Positions 33,512 to 45,600 of a stretch of 64,000 nucleotides of DNA are shown one piece after another (within the stretch, counting starts at the first letter, position 1; each line of letters opens with the position of its first letter). Source of the DNA: Cryptomeria japonica (lineage: Eukaryota; Streptophyta; Pinopsida; Cupressales; Cupressaceae); the NCBI RefSeq assembly GCF_030272615.1, contig NC_081405.1, positions 19,488,547 to 19,552,546 on the forward strand, given 5' to 3'. Position numbers and translations under genes: made by a program. A model generated the notes under the pieces. It was not told the DNA's origin. It worked only from the letters and a program-made list of their open reading frames with translations, and ran no database searches.

Positions 33512-33922
33512 TGTCATCCCCCAAAAAAATGGACCTCAAATTGTTGTTCTTGAAGCATATCCCTACAATCCCACCACCCCCATTCCCAAAATGCCACAGA
33601 ACATATCAAATCAATGCTAAATACAACTATTTTCCCTTAGATGAGATTGTTTGCCAATAAGTTTGTGCCTCTAAAATGGAAAACGTGCTTGGAAATGTAG
33701 TCATGAAAAGAGCCTAGGTAGAAAAACAATGTTGACAATGGGATATGTCATTTGACAAAGAAAGTTTGAACCCTTTCAAGATTTACCTAGTTGAGACCTA
33801 TAATATGAAACACAATGAACAATAGGTGGTTTGATAGTACTATCAAAGATTCTTGTCTTCAAAGGGACATGCATTTGGAAGAAATAATAAAGAGCTCGTA
33901 GATGCCAATACCAGAATGTTGT
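33512..33922. repeat. Left copy of a duplicated 0.4-kb unit
   Basis: From CCCCCAAAAAAATGGACC to GATGCCAATACCAGAATG this segment is repeated, with about 15% differences by eye, at 37166-37715. The right copy has a microsatellite inside it after GAAGCATAT. The two copies flank the LTR element 34005-37165. Confidence 0.8.
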
Positions 33923-33929
33923 ACATATA

Positions 33930-33990
33930 TATTTATGTATACATACATACATACATACATATACATACATGCATACATACATACACATAT
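33930..33990. repeat. TACA/CATA microsatellite
   Basis: Runs of ATACATACATACAT lie just before the LTR at 34005. The ORFs that cross it are incidental. Confidence 0.9.
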
Positions 33991-34004
33991 AGTTATTCTC
34001 TCAC

Positions 34005-34857
34005 CAATGTAGGGGACTCCCCTAACACACCCAAAACACATACTCCTTTGCACCATATGAGGGTTACTCCACCCAAGATTCATGCATAGCATACCAAATA
34101 AATTTCATAGAAATTGCAAGAATAGAAATAACTGATTTTCTATTACTTCAATATAAAGAAACACGAATATTCAAAAATGACAATGCTCCTCATGGGCTTT
34201 ACCAATCCTGCAAGCAAAACTACAAGTCAACTCTCAAATGAAGGAGAACTCTTCTCAACTTCAAATTATCACTCCACGTTGAATAATCCACACCACTCTA
34301 GATGACCCACTCAAAACCTTGGATCAACTCTCAATGATCCAATCAATTCTGGGTGTTTAAACCTCTATCCCAAGCCCTTATGTATAGTTCTCTTATGCCT
34401 CTTGCAATTCTCATGCCCCCTCTAAGTGAGCAACACATAGCCAATATATAACCTTTCAACTTCCCTAAGAGGCCACCCAAAGAGGTGTCTTTTCACTTTT
34501 CCCAAGTGGGTGCCTAAAAAGATGTCTTTTCCAAAAAATTTGTAACCATTCAATAAATATGAGTGCATGACTCCTTCCCTTCCTTGGCACCACATCCAAA
34601 AGGGTATTTTTATGATTTTAGCATTATAAATAAATAAAAAAGGGCGTCCCATCTTGAAAATACAATTGCTTTTACATATAGCCCACATATATTTAATATT
34701 TTCAACCCCTTTATGCCCCCTTGGACACTTTCCTAGGTACCTAGAACACATATGCTTGCATTTATTTTTATTCAACTAACCTTAACTAAAATTTAAAATT
34801 AACAATATTCTTTGGATGATGCAGGATTGCCCTACACCCCTAGATGCTCCAACATCA
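34005..34857 (-). repeat. 3' LTR of the antisense copia-like element
   Basis: In plus orientation it begins CAATGTAGGGGACTCCCC and ends GCTCCAACATCA, and aligns along its length with 36292-37165. The ORF at 34422-34775 (minus) is an incidental reading. Confidence 0.8.
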
Positions 34858-36291
34858 GACACTTGACATAGGCAAATTTTGTGATCTTGGTCTGACAAAA
34901 TGGAGTTGGATGGTAGAGCCACCCTTTTAGATTGCCAACAGTCTTTAGTGAACTCCATCACTGCAATAGGTTCCTCCAACTGGTTTTTCTTTATTCTCTT
35001 TCAACACCTAGCTAGAACAAGCATCCTTCTCTGATAACTCTTCTTTGCTCTTGTCTTCCTTGATGTGGAATTAGCTCTACCATAACCCGACCTCCTCCAC
35101 CAAATGTTGCTCCACTCAACATCCCTCCTCATCTCACCATTCAAAATTCCTCTTCTCTTCTTTGTGGGTTTTAACGCCCAAGTCTAGCCACCTCCACCAA
35201 ATACATTTTGCAACCGCCTCTATACCCACCACGACAATATACACCTCTCTAGCATCCTCATTTTTTACAACCAACCTCTTATTTCTTGGCTGCTCCACTC
35301 TTTCCATCATCCTCATGCCCTTCAAAGGACATTTTTCAACTTCTATTACATATTCATCTTCCACAACATCATCTTTCTTCTTTCATGTCTTCCCAAAGAC
35401 ATGCTCATTTATCTTCAATCAACGTGAGTCATTCTTCCTTGACTACTGCAATATCATCCACCGCTGCAACTTGTTCTTCACCTTCCTCTTTTGCTATCAA
35501 TATTTTCAAGCCTTCACAAAGACTTTTCTCTACTACAATCTCTTTCACCTTCTTCTCCAGGTCCTCTTCTAAGAAGATATTGATTCTTTGAATCTCCTCT
35601 AAGATGACATCCCCATCTTCATTAACCTCTTTCTCTATCACTGCTGCAACATCTTCAAATACCTTTATGTCCTCTAAAGGATTCTCATTTACTGCTACAC
35701 TCTCCTCTTTCTCACCCTCAACCTCTACAACTTCACCTTTTCTCTCTTCTTTCATGCTATTATTAAGACATATTGCTGCAATATTTCCTTTTTCCCATTT
35801 GCCTACATGCACAAATTCATTTACAAATGCATATTTGTTAGAAAAATAATGGAACTTCTTCATACCCACATTTTCCTCTTCTCTTATCTTTTCTATTTCT
35901 CATTTGGTTTCCCTGAAGTCTCTCATCATATCTCTCATTTCATTCATGTGCATTTTTTCTCTCTTGACAAGGATTGAAATTCTTAAGGGATTGTCTACAA
36001 CCAACCCCAAACTCTTCATCTTTTTCATTTTCACATACAAATTCCAATCAGTAACAAAATTCACATTCTATCTCTATCCAACAAATATTTCTTGAAGACG
36101 CACCTCTCACTTCCTCTACCCACTTTCTTTTAGTGGAGGAACTATGTGCACCTTCTAACCAACTTTAATCTCTATTGAAGGACAACCAACATGCTCTCAT
36201 ACACATTTCATCCAACCCAAGGTCCTGGTGTAGATTGCCTCACAGTCAACAATCTATCTACACACTTAAGATCTTTGGCTCTAATACCATT
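34858..36291 (-). pseudogene. Internal region with acidic low-complexity ORF, function unknown
   Basis: The best minus-strand ORF (35869-35429, 146 residues) is dominated by Glu, Val, Lys and Asp (EGEKEESVAVNENPLED, EEDLEKKVKEIVVEKS), suggesting a charged helical or coiled-coil protein, possibly gag-derived. Upstream on the same strand (36290-35870) and downstream (35364-35134, 34979-34782) are further short open pieces. No zinc knuckle or enzyme motif is visible. The opposite-strand ORFs are shadows. Confidence 0.35.
36278..36289 (-). promoter_or_regulatory. tRNA-iMet primer-binding site
   Basis: The minus strand reads TGGTATTAGAGC, 11 of 12 to the copia primer site. It lies two bases inside the LTR end at 36292. 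Confidence 0.75.
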
Positions 36292-37165
36292 TGATGTAGG
36301 GGACTCCCCTAACACAACCAAAACACATGCTCTTTTACACTATACGAGGGTTACTCCACCCAAAATTCATGCATAGCATAACAAATAAATTTCATAGAAA
36401 TTGCAAGAATAGAAATAATTGATTTTCTATTACTTCAATATAAAGAAACACAAATATTTAGAAATTGCAATGCTTAGCCTCATGGGCTTCGCCAATCCTA
36501 CAAGAAAAACTATAACTCAACTCTCATTGAAGGAGAATTCTTCTCAACTTCAAACTATCACTCCACTTTGAATGATCCACACCAATCAAGATGATCCATT
36601 CAACCTTAGATCAACTCTCAATGATTTACTCAACTCCAGATGCTTAAACTTCTATCTCAAGCCCCTATTTATAGTTCTCTTATGCCTCTTGCAATTCTCA
36701 CACTCCTAAGAGAGAAACACATGGCAATCAATAAATGCAACACATTGCCAATAGATGACCCTTCAACTTCCCCAAGAGGCCACCTAAAGATGTGTCTTTT
36801 CAATTTTCTCAAGTGGGTGCCTAAAAAGGTATCTTTTCCAATTTTTATGTAGCCATTTAATAATTATGAGTGCATGGCTCTTCCCCCTCTTTGTTCCCAC
36901 GTCCAAAAGGGTGTTTTCATAATTTTAGCATTATAAATGATAGAAAAAGGAGTCCTTTCTTGAAAATTACAATTGTCTTTACACATAGGTCACAAATATT
37001 GAATATTTTCAACCCCCTATGCCCCCTTGAACACTTTCCTAGGGACTTGGAGACCCACAAATGCTTGCACTTATTTTTATTCACCTAACCTTAACTAAAA
37101 CTTAAAATAACAATATTTTTTAGATGATGTAGGATTGCCCCACACTCCTGGATGCTCCTACATCA
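36292..37165 (-). repeat. 5' LTR of the antisense copia-like element
   Basis: Plus-strand TGATGTAGGGGACTCC to CTCCTACATCA; the ends form the inverted pair TGATGTAGG/CCTACATCA. A minus-strand TATA box is at 36666-36673. Confidence 0.8.
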
Positions 37166-37229
37166 CATCCCCAAAAAAATGGACCTAAAATTGTCATTTT
37201 GAAGCATATATTTATATGTATGTATATAT

Positions 37230-37275
<46 letters not shown>

Positions 37276-37715
37276 GTATGTATATGTATATAATATATAT
37301 GTATGTGTATATGTGTGTGCGTGTGTAGTCATTCTCCCGCCACCCCTACATTCCCACCGACCCCCTCCCAAAATGCCATAGAACATAGCAAAACAATGCT
37401 AAATACAAATATTTTTCCTTAGATGAGACTATTTGCTAACAGCCCTAAGCCTCCAAAATGGAAAATGTGCTTGAAAATGTATTCATGAAAAGAGACAAGG
37501 TAGAAAATTAGTTTCGACAATGAGCTTTGGCATTGGATAAAGAAAGTTTGAATCCTCTCAAGATGTACCTAATCAATAGGCTACTAGCTGAGACTTACAA
37601 TATTGAACACAAACAACAGTAGGTGGTTTAATAGTACTGTCAAAGACTCATGCCTTCAAAGGGACATGCATCTGGAAGCAATAATAAAAAGCTCCTAGAT
37701 GCCAATACCAGAATA
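37166..37715. repeat. Right copy of the duplicated unit, containing a microsatellite
   Basis: It starts CATCCCCAAAAAAATGG directly at the LTR end and matches 33512-33922, interrupted by a (CA)n/(TATG)n microsatellite at about 37208-37325. It ends GATGCCAATACCAGAAT. Confidence 0.8.
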
Positions 37716-37841
37716 TTTGAGAAACTGTCTGGCTACAGTAACCGAATCCTTTCTAAAGTATACAAAGTAGCAAAAGACTTCAGAAACTCTATATTATACG
37801 GATACCTCATCATTTGTAGCTTAATAGTTAAAATGCAAAGT

Positions 37842-38812
37842 TACCCCGAGTTTCCGGGACGGGGACGGCTATATAAAATATAGGAAAAATTTAAAATATA
37901 TAGGAAAATTTCAAAATTCTAAATGTTCATATGAAAACATGGATAACGCATGCATACATACATTATATTCATATGAAAACAATAAAACACGGATATAGCA
38001 TGTGTATGATACCATGAAAAGTTGAAAACATTTTAGAATGTAAATTCTGAACATACAACATTGTTAATACTCAATAGACAATATGCAATTATGCATTCAT
38101 AAATTAGAATTTCAATTCATTCACATTGTCAATATGCATATCAATAGACTCGGAGGTTAAATTTTCCCTACTTCTATCGATGCAATTTCCCCCCATATTT
38201 TTCAACGGGGGTTTGGGGGCAGCACCCCCAAGGTGGGGTCAAGGAGCAGCGCCCCCCGAGGCCAAAAAAACTTATTCTTTAATAAAGGCGTTGGGTGTTA
38301 TTTTTCTATTGACTCGCCGAGTTTGGCGATTTTCTAATCTCTATGTCAAAATGCCCAAAGGCTACACTGCTGCCATATAGTTTCATTGTCAAAATTATGA
38401 ATTAAATTATTAAATTTAAAATTTAATTAATGTTAATCTTTTAATTTTTTTAATTTTTAATAACAATTTGAATTAATAAGGGGCCTATATTAGAAAATTT
38501 AAATAAAAAATTGAAAATACTTTTTTAATTTTTTAAATATTTTTTAAGGGCCTTAGATATGGGAGACGTTTGGCCATCCCCGGGACAGATTGGGGACATC
38601 CCAGCCGTCCCCAGACGTCCCCGCGACGTACGGATGTCCCCCAGAGCTAGGGCAGGCATCCCCCCATTTCGGGGACGTCCCCTCAAAATACAGGGCAATT
38701 TGGGGATGGGGGGAAACGTCCCCTGGCCGTCCCCAAGTCCCCGAAACGTCCCCGGAATGGGGATGGGGGTTTTCAGGTCGGGGACGCGTCCCCGGGTAAC
38801 TCTGTAAAGTCT
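37842..38812. mobile_element. Inverted-repeat-bounded element with GC-rich right end (MITE-like)
   Basis: The left end AAAGTTACCCCGAG and the right end CCCGGGTAACTC form a short terminal inverted repeat (AGTTACCC/GGGTAACT). Inside are an A/T-rich left half (AAAATATAGGAAAA), a GC-rich piece (38200-38260: GGGGGCAGCACCCCC), and about 240 bases of repeated GTCCCC/GGGGAC near the right end (38560-38800). There is no transposase. A related left end occurs at about 48229 (AAGTTTCAGGGACGGGGA), so this is a family. The overlapping Arg/Pro/Gly-rich ORFs (38525-38815) are products of the repeats. Confidence 0.55.
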
Positions 38813-41340
38813 CAAAATCTCACCAAGACTTGTAATAATTCAGCCAATCTTAATCTTAAACACACCTAAAATAGAGTTGTTAATTAGAACTACTAGCGGA
38901 AGCTTTGGAATTCCAAAAAGATGCATTACGATTTCTACTCAAATATGTTGTTTTACATATTTATTTAAAACATTTGTTATAATATTGACATTTGCATTAA
39001 CACAGCACACACTCAGTTACACAATTCCAACCTACATGTGACATGCTGCTTAGTATAATTTGTCAATGATGTACAGTATTACTTCAAATTTGCATATGCA
39101 ATGAAAATAAAACCATTAAACAGGATGGATGAATACACAGAAGTGTTGTGGCAAACTGAGAATTTATCAAGAAGAATGTTTGGCAACTATATTTAAAAAC
39201 ATCATTCTACAAGGATTAGGACACTCCATGACTTAAGGGGTGACAAGCTCTGCATAATTTGTCCATATAATGGCCCATTTCAACAATGCAGCATATAAAT
39301 GATATATTTCATTAAAAAATAATCATGCTTTTGAATTTATATGTAGGATGGAATTTAATTCTCCTCTGATGAATTTTACATTGATGTTTGACATAATGTG
39401 TAATGTGGGTTGAGCGGAAGAAAAGTCTGCAAATGCATCTCTCAGACATACATGCAGCAAACGCATGAATGCGTGCATTTGCATGTTAAGAACCATAAAT
39501 TGCTACTCTTGTTCCAAAGAATGTATTTTTCTTAAGTTCTTTGTCTTGTGAATTGAAAATTCTGCATAATGGATGACCAAATAAATGCAGTATCAAGCTG
39601 CTTGTCATATTATTGTAGCTCATGGAGAGTAAAATCTTATCTAAATGCTCCTGTAATTCATTCAGCAGTGTGAGAAAGCTTCTTCATCAGTTAAATGTTG
39701 ATATACAAAAAACATAGCTTGAGATCAAGGGATATTTTGTAAAGAAATCCCGGTGCTTTTCATCATGCTTCAGAAGTTCCTGGTCTTCCAAACATCAATG
39801 TAATATAATATAATTATCATCTTTCACGTGTCATATTTAATCCATGTTCCTGCAAAACATGCAGGATTCAAAAGATGAACTCCCCTTCACCCTCACTCTC
39901 TTGCTTTCACAAATTTTCCCAATAATAGCAAGCAAGCTTGCTAGCATTTGTGCATTTGTGTGTAATATAATAAATATGGATACACACACAATTCATATTG
40001 TTTGCAAGAATCTTGTCTTCCAGACGAAAGAATGCTAGTTCTTTACCTTGAGATGAAAGATATATGCTACTGTGTCCATCAAATTAAGCAATGAACATCT
40101 AAAAAATAAAATGCTATGGTTCTGAAAATTCCAATTTGAGTCACTGCATTGATAATGAAGGAAAAACAGAAACACATAAGGAAACATCCAAATCTAGACA
40201 GGTTTACAGGTTCACCGCATAATTTGAGATTTCGCAGCTTGTAACTCTTCTTGTGGTATAAGTGACAAGAACTTGTCAATCTGTTCCCTGGCAGCCTGGT
40301 TTTACCCCACAAAGCATGATCACAATCAAGCATTTTGGCGATATTAAGTCATCAAGTTGTAGCTAACATTATTAACTTGAAGATGAAAGTAACTGGATAG
40401 CAAGTTCGAGCCTTTCTCAATATTTACTACTTACAAACAATGAATTACCTGGATTGACTTGAGACTGAATTTTAAGAAGTCCAATCTGCAACCATATTAT
40501 ATTCCAGTTATAGATAATGCTGTTTAATTCTGCTGCATAAATAAGTTGCAACTTGAACCCTGTCCTTTCTTCTAACACATATTCATGCACATTTTCCAGC
40601 AGAAAAATAACAATGAAGAAAAATCACAAATCCAACTGGTGCGGGAAGAAGTCTCAAGGAAATGGCACAAACATGACATTTTTATAAAAGAATATTCAAC
40701 GTTAGTAATAAATAATATTATTAGTGTCAAGAACATCTCCTAGCAGCTACCTTTACATGAAAAATGGGAGAAAGATAAAGCAGAAAATTAGAAGAGGACA
40801 TGACTGAAGCAGGCAGTTTTGTGCCAGATGTCTAAGCTAGATGATGCATCTGTAGAGCTCTAAAGTTTAGGAAAGTGTATAAGGATACGATGATCTATAT
40901 AATTCCAGGCTGTTTTAGCTGCAGTTTACTGGGGTGCATTTTTTCTTAGCATATTCTAAAATTCTTAATATTCTTTTCCTGAGGTTGCATTTTTGGACGC
41001 GTGGAGATAAATTTTCAGAATAGTCCGCCAAAAAATTGTAATCAGTTATGTTCTTCATCAGTAAAACAAATGTTTTGTTATCCAACTTAATTATGTTATT
41101 TATTATTGCATTTTTAGATTTTCTAGTATAGTACTCAAATTTTAAGTTATGAATGGTTTGGTCAATGGTTATTAATTATGTTGTTTATCAGCAGTAAGAG
41201 TTCTTTGAATAGCTTCTATTCTATTAAGAACATCTTGTTAATAATGCTACAGAATAGCCAGCTCTTACTTGTTTAGGTATCCAATAATGACTTTTTGGTT
41301 GTTCTTTATAGCCTGCAAGTTGCTTAGCATCTGCCCTTAC
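38813..41340. other. Low-copy-looking DNA, no retroelement signature
   Basis: About 2.5 kb of mixed composition lacks LTR ends, coding motifs or internal repeats that I can see. ORFs of 60-85 residues are not supported. It holds the possible antisense exons at 40212-40485. Apart from those I see nothing. Confidence 0.4.
40212..40485 (-). pseudogene. Possible last two exons of a spliced gene, unidentified
   Basis: On the minus strand a 37-base segment (40485-40449) preceded by TTGCAG and followed by GTAATT can join an 84-base segment (40295-40212) preceded by AACCAG. They join in phase, giving FLKFSLKSIQ then AAREQIDKFLSLIPQEELQ and a TGA at 40214-40212. The product looks like a natural, charged helical C-terminus and the splice sites fit consensus. 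I do not recognise the protein and could not find upstream exons. It may be a relic or chance. Confidence 0.3.
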
Positions 41341-42509
41341 TGAGGTGTTTAAAACTTAATTGTGATGCAAGAGCATCTCAATGGTCGAGCAATCTTTCAT
41401 TGCCCAAAAACAAATTTTTGGTTTTCCTTGTGTTTTGCAATATTTTGAAGTTCCAGTTAAAGGTTGTTTCTGTGGTCCAGCAGTACATTGCATCAAGCCT
41501 ACTTGAGATCCTACAGGAATGTGAAGCCTTTTGGATGAACCCATGTTGAAGTGTGCTGAGTAACGCACTTGAGAGGAGTAATGCCATAAGAGACAATGCA
41601 CATTGGGAGTTGCCAAGCCTGCAACAAGGTTTTGTTTGGAGGAGTGGGCAGAAGTAGAGAGCTACAGAACAATCTTTGGAAGTTGGTAATGCAATAGAGG
41701 AACACTTGGCAAAGGGACAAGTTGGGGTTGCATTGGCTCAGGAGGAAACATAACGGGAACAACCCATGTCTGAGGAGATCCTTGGAAAGGATGTTACTGA
41801 AGTTGTTCGAAAAGGAGTAACTAGTTGGAGAAAGAAAGAAAAAATTAAAGAAAGAAATATTGAACCTTTGGATCCAAGGGGAAGGCATGGATATAGTTTG
41901 CATTAGTGCCAGTGGGCATAAGAAGACTGGGAGGAGGTCATAAATGATTGCACATAGATGAAGAAAATAAGGAAAGAAGAGAAGAAATCTCAACTAGAGG
42001 AGGATGGCACATGGTGAATTCAGACCCACCAAAAGATGGAACAAATAAGTAAAGAAGGAAAACTAAGGGTTAGTTGTGACGATTGAGGGATTAACCAAGA
42101 TAAACGAGGTAAGTTGGATATCAATAGTTGTTGATTAGGGAATAAAAATTCCAATGGAGATTGTGAAAGGAGTTGTATTTCTGAAGCATGAGTTGGTTGC
42201 TAATGAGGAAGATGTGATCTTGAAGCAAAAGGTCAAGGGTGAATGAAGGTAGTAGTCTAATGGAGAACTATAATGATATTTATTGGGATTTATACTACAA
42301 ATTGCACCAAGAGGAGAGGAGATGAAGCATTGGAAGAAAGTGGATGCAAATATACTGGAAAAATTATGTCACAAGGAGCGATGGAAAAGCAAATGGAGGT
42401 GGTGGATGGATTATGATGGACAAAGATCGACAAAAGGGAAGGGAGTGATGTCCAAAACTTAGTGGAGGAGGACATGATATGACCTAGCTATATGTGGAAA
42501 GAGGTGGAG
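41341..42509. repeat. Repeat-derived DNA, family shared with 47690-47890
   Basis: CATTGCATCAAGCCTACTTG, then GATCC and AAGCCTTTTGGATGA, matches in spaced blocks the text at about 47805-47862 (CATCAAGCCTGG, AAGCCTTTCAGATGAG). The remainder is purine-rich (GAGGAAAG..., 41640-42480) with interrupted ORFs and no conserved motif. The reverse ORF at 41511-41993 is a shadow of purine-rich DNA. Confidence 0.4.
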
Positions 42510-43290
42510 GAATATGTAATGTCCCCTACTAGGTTTAGGCCTGTTTTAACCATAACTAATCTATCTCAACATACTTATGACCTAAACTAAATCAATGAGG
42601 AGACAATAATATCTTAACATGAATCAAATCAGTGATATTCCATAGTTCAATCAATTAATTTATTAATAAGTAACTTGCCCATTTATCATACATCCATAAT
42701 TCATAATGCAAATGTCAAACTTTGTTTCTACTTCAGTTGCAAGGAAGAAGAGGATGTGAATGTTACCAAAGCGTTTAGATACCAAATACAATAGGTTCCC
42801 TCAAAGTTTACGGATCCAAGCCCTTACCCTATCTTGGGACCCTATCCCTCAACGTTCTCGGTGTTGTCCTCATTTTTGTTTTCAAAAATGAAGGACCATT
42901 ACATGAAATTTTTGTGAAAAAATGAAAAAAATTACTCTATGGCACGCTTCTCGAGGCAGAATTTCGACTAATCCTTGGATTGGCTTAATCCTCAGTCCAT
43001 CCTCGAACTACGTTTCGAATTTCGTCAAATTCTGGGTTTGTTTGCTATGTCTTTCCTTCAATTTCGGGTTTTAAAATCTCGATTGCACGTGGAGAATTTT
43101 CTTCAAACTGCAAGTTTTAATGATATTCATTGTTTTGGTCTTTGTAGGGGAATTTTTGACTTATTACATGTGCACTTTTATTTAAAAGATGTTACTTGTA
43201 ATTTGTTTTAAATTTCCCCTTTGTTGTTTTTATCTTTTTATTGTTTTTTGGTCATTTTTAGTTAAAATAGGGATTTTTTGGCTCAACTGC

Positions 43291-43760
43291 AAGTAAACTT
43301 GCAGTTTGGTCAAAAAACCCCTACTTTAATGGTTTTCACATGTAATAGGGATTTTAAATCCCCATTACATATGTGCAAGTAAACTTGCAGTTTGGTGAAA
43401 AAACCCCTACTTTAATGGTTTTTGCATGTAATAGGGATTTTAAATCCCCATTACATATGTGCAAGCAAGTATAACTTGTTGTAGGGATTTTATTTCCCAT
43501 TTACAAGTATTTAAAACTTGCAGTTTGCTCCAAAAAACCCGATTTTGCCTTGTAAGTGAAAAAGTGACAATTTAAAACTTGCACTTTGGTCCAAAAAACC
43601 CGATTTTGCTCATAAAGTGCATTTTTGACATTTTAAACTTGCTATTTGGCCAAAAAATCCCGATTTTGCCTAACATGTTGAAAAAGTGAAATTTTAAACT
43701 TGTCATATCCTCCAAAAAACCCGATTTTCATTGTTTCATACATTTTAAACTTGCTATTTG
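43291..43760 (+). repeat. Tandem repeats in the 3.47-kb LTR
   Basis: An 86-base unit (AAGTAAACTTGCAGTTTGG ... CCCCATTACATATGTGC) is repeated at 43291 and 43377. Then a looser 55-65 base unit with AAACTTGC and AAAAAACCCGATTTTG recurs about five times to 43760. The unit includes GGGATTTTAAATCCCC, a palindrome. Confidence 0.8.
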
Positions 43761-45533
43761 TTCCAAAAAACCCGAATTGCAAGGAAAAACATGTTTTTTG
43801 AAGATTTTTAGCAAATTTTTGTGGAGATTTTTTGGGAGATAGAAGGCGTTTTGGATTCCTTCCTATTTCCATGCATTTTTAGACACATGGAGGTTAAGTT
43901 TGCTGGTTTTTAGGTTTATAACAGCAAACACGTTTTTGCTAAAAAACCACGTTTTTCTTCATTAAAAATGCCACGAATCAGCAATGTTATGAATCGTTTT
44001 GGCTTGGTATGCTAAGGTATTGAGGTTAGAAAGAGTCTTGGCCATTTTCCATGCCATTTCTCATGCATTTGCTGCCACGTTTTTCAGTTTTTGCCATTTT
44101 TTCAAAAACGTGGCTAGGGTTTTGGAATACGGTTAATTTCTTTTTAAGAGATATTCTTCTTTATTTCAAAGATTGATTATCTTTTGGAGAGGCATTTTCA
44201 CATTGGAGCAAGGTAAGATTTATTTTCTTGTTTCTTTTTTCTTGTTTTCTTGTTTTTTTTTCTTTCTAGTTGTAAATTTGTAAATGGTTGGTTCTTCCCC
44301 AAAAATCAGATTTTGTGAGAGAGATTTTTCCTTTTGTAAAGCAATTTTAGAATTGCATTGTTCTTCCCCATTTTCCCTCTTTACTTGTATTCGGGATTTT
44401 AAATTCCGATTACAAGTTGGATGAAAATCATTGTTCTTCCCTTATGGATAAAAGATTTAACCATCTTTTTTTTGAAATCCGGGTTGCAAGTTGAAAGTTC
44501 TTCCCATTTTTGCATTGGCAAAGTTCCAAGTGATCTTCTTGAAATTCATTTTTACCTATCCGCTTCCAATTCCCTCATCCGTACATACCAATTCATCCAC
44601 TCATTTCACACCTTCATTCATTTTCCCCATTTAAAGTCTACTTGCAGTCAGCCATCTAGAACCCGAAATTGGTCCAAAATGCACTCAAAAAAACACTTGA
44701 AAATGAGTTTTAAAGGTCCAATTACAAGTGCAAACTTGTAGTTACCCATTACACATATGAAGTTGCATGTTTGTTCCCACATTTGCAAGTTAATGCTCTT
44801 GTTTTCCCCACACATGTAATGCAACTTCCAAAACCCGAAATTCACTAGTGAGCCCGTTTTTGCATCAATTTCTCTCTTCCCTTGTCAGTCCGGTTTGCAC
44901 ACACGATCTACCAAATCAATGGATTAAGGCATGGGCCTTATTTTGCAAGCAAATTTCAAGAATGAAGGATGATACAAAGAAGAAATACAACAACAATTCA
45001 TGGTTGAGAGCATAAAATGCTTTCAAGACAAAGATGGTCATGACATGAAAAGAGGAAGGCAGCCCGTTCCCTCTTGAAAAGCTAGTATTACCCCAAGCAA
45101 GAAGACAAGGATGCAAGTTCCCGTTCCGGTTCAAGATGTCTTTACCAATCTAGAATACTTCAAGTTCTAGCATCCTGAAGCGACATGAAGATCATCACAG
45201 ACAAAGGATGATGCAGTTAGAGTCGTGTCTTTAGACACATGGAATAGTTTTAGTTATGCATTTGTAATTTCATTTTGACAAGTTACATGTAAAAATATTT
45301 TTTGTAAAATGCAAGTTACACATTACTTGCACTTTTGTAATTACATGTAAGACAACTACAAGTTGTGTCCGATTAGGACTGTAGTTGGAATAAGTCTTAG
45401 TTAGTTGGAGTAACTCTTAGTTAGTTAATGAAGTCTCAGTTAGTTATTGAATGAGTCTTGGTGGTTGAGAGAATCTCTCAAGTTAGTTAGGATCCTCCCA
45501 CCTTTTTCTCAAGGCTCCTCTTCTATAAATACT

Positions 45534-45541
45534 GGAGGAGT
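45534..45541 (+). promoter_or_regulatory. TATA box of the 3.47-kb LTR
   Basis: TATAAATA, followed by CTGGAGGAGTC, lies 2.67 kb into the LTR. It sets the orientation as plus and places about 0.75 kb of transcribed LTR downstream. Confidence 0.6.
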
Positions 45542-45600
45542 CTATTGTAATATTTATCTTTTTGAAAGCAAGCAAAAACTCTGCCAAATTTACAGCAAGA

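Larger units (their letters stand above)
34005..37165 (-). mobile_element. Antisense copia-like LTR element, 3.2 kb, no pol
   Basis: Direct repeats of about 0.86 kb (34005-34857 and 36292-37165) bound 1.4 kb. On the minus strand the first LTR ends CCCCTACATCA and is followed by AATGGTATTAGAGCC, one mismatch from the tRNA-iMet primer site TGGTATCAGAGC. A TATA box in the same strand (TATAAATA, 36666-36673) agrees. No polypurine tract is obvious before the other LTR and I find no matching 5-bp target duplication. The internal DNA has no protease, reverse transcriptase or integrase, so it depended on another element. Confidence 0.75.

Noticed and set aside
33282-33660. ORFs rich in Cys/Val or His/Thr
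   Set aside because: Products of (CA)n/(TG)n microsatellites.
35162-35849. Plus-strand Ser/Phe-rich ORFs in the antisense copia-like element
   Set aside because: Mirror readings of a Glu/Lys-rich minus-strand ORF; element orientation is set by the primer site and TATA box.
34000-37170. Target duplication for the antisense copia-like element
   Set aside because: The flanks CTCAC and CATCC do not match; boundaries lie in duplicated or microsatellite DNA, so none is claimed.
38525-38815. Three overlapping Arg/Pro/Gly-rich ORFs
   Set aside because: All frames are open because the GTCCCC-rich repeat has few stops; no conserved motif.
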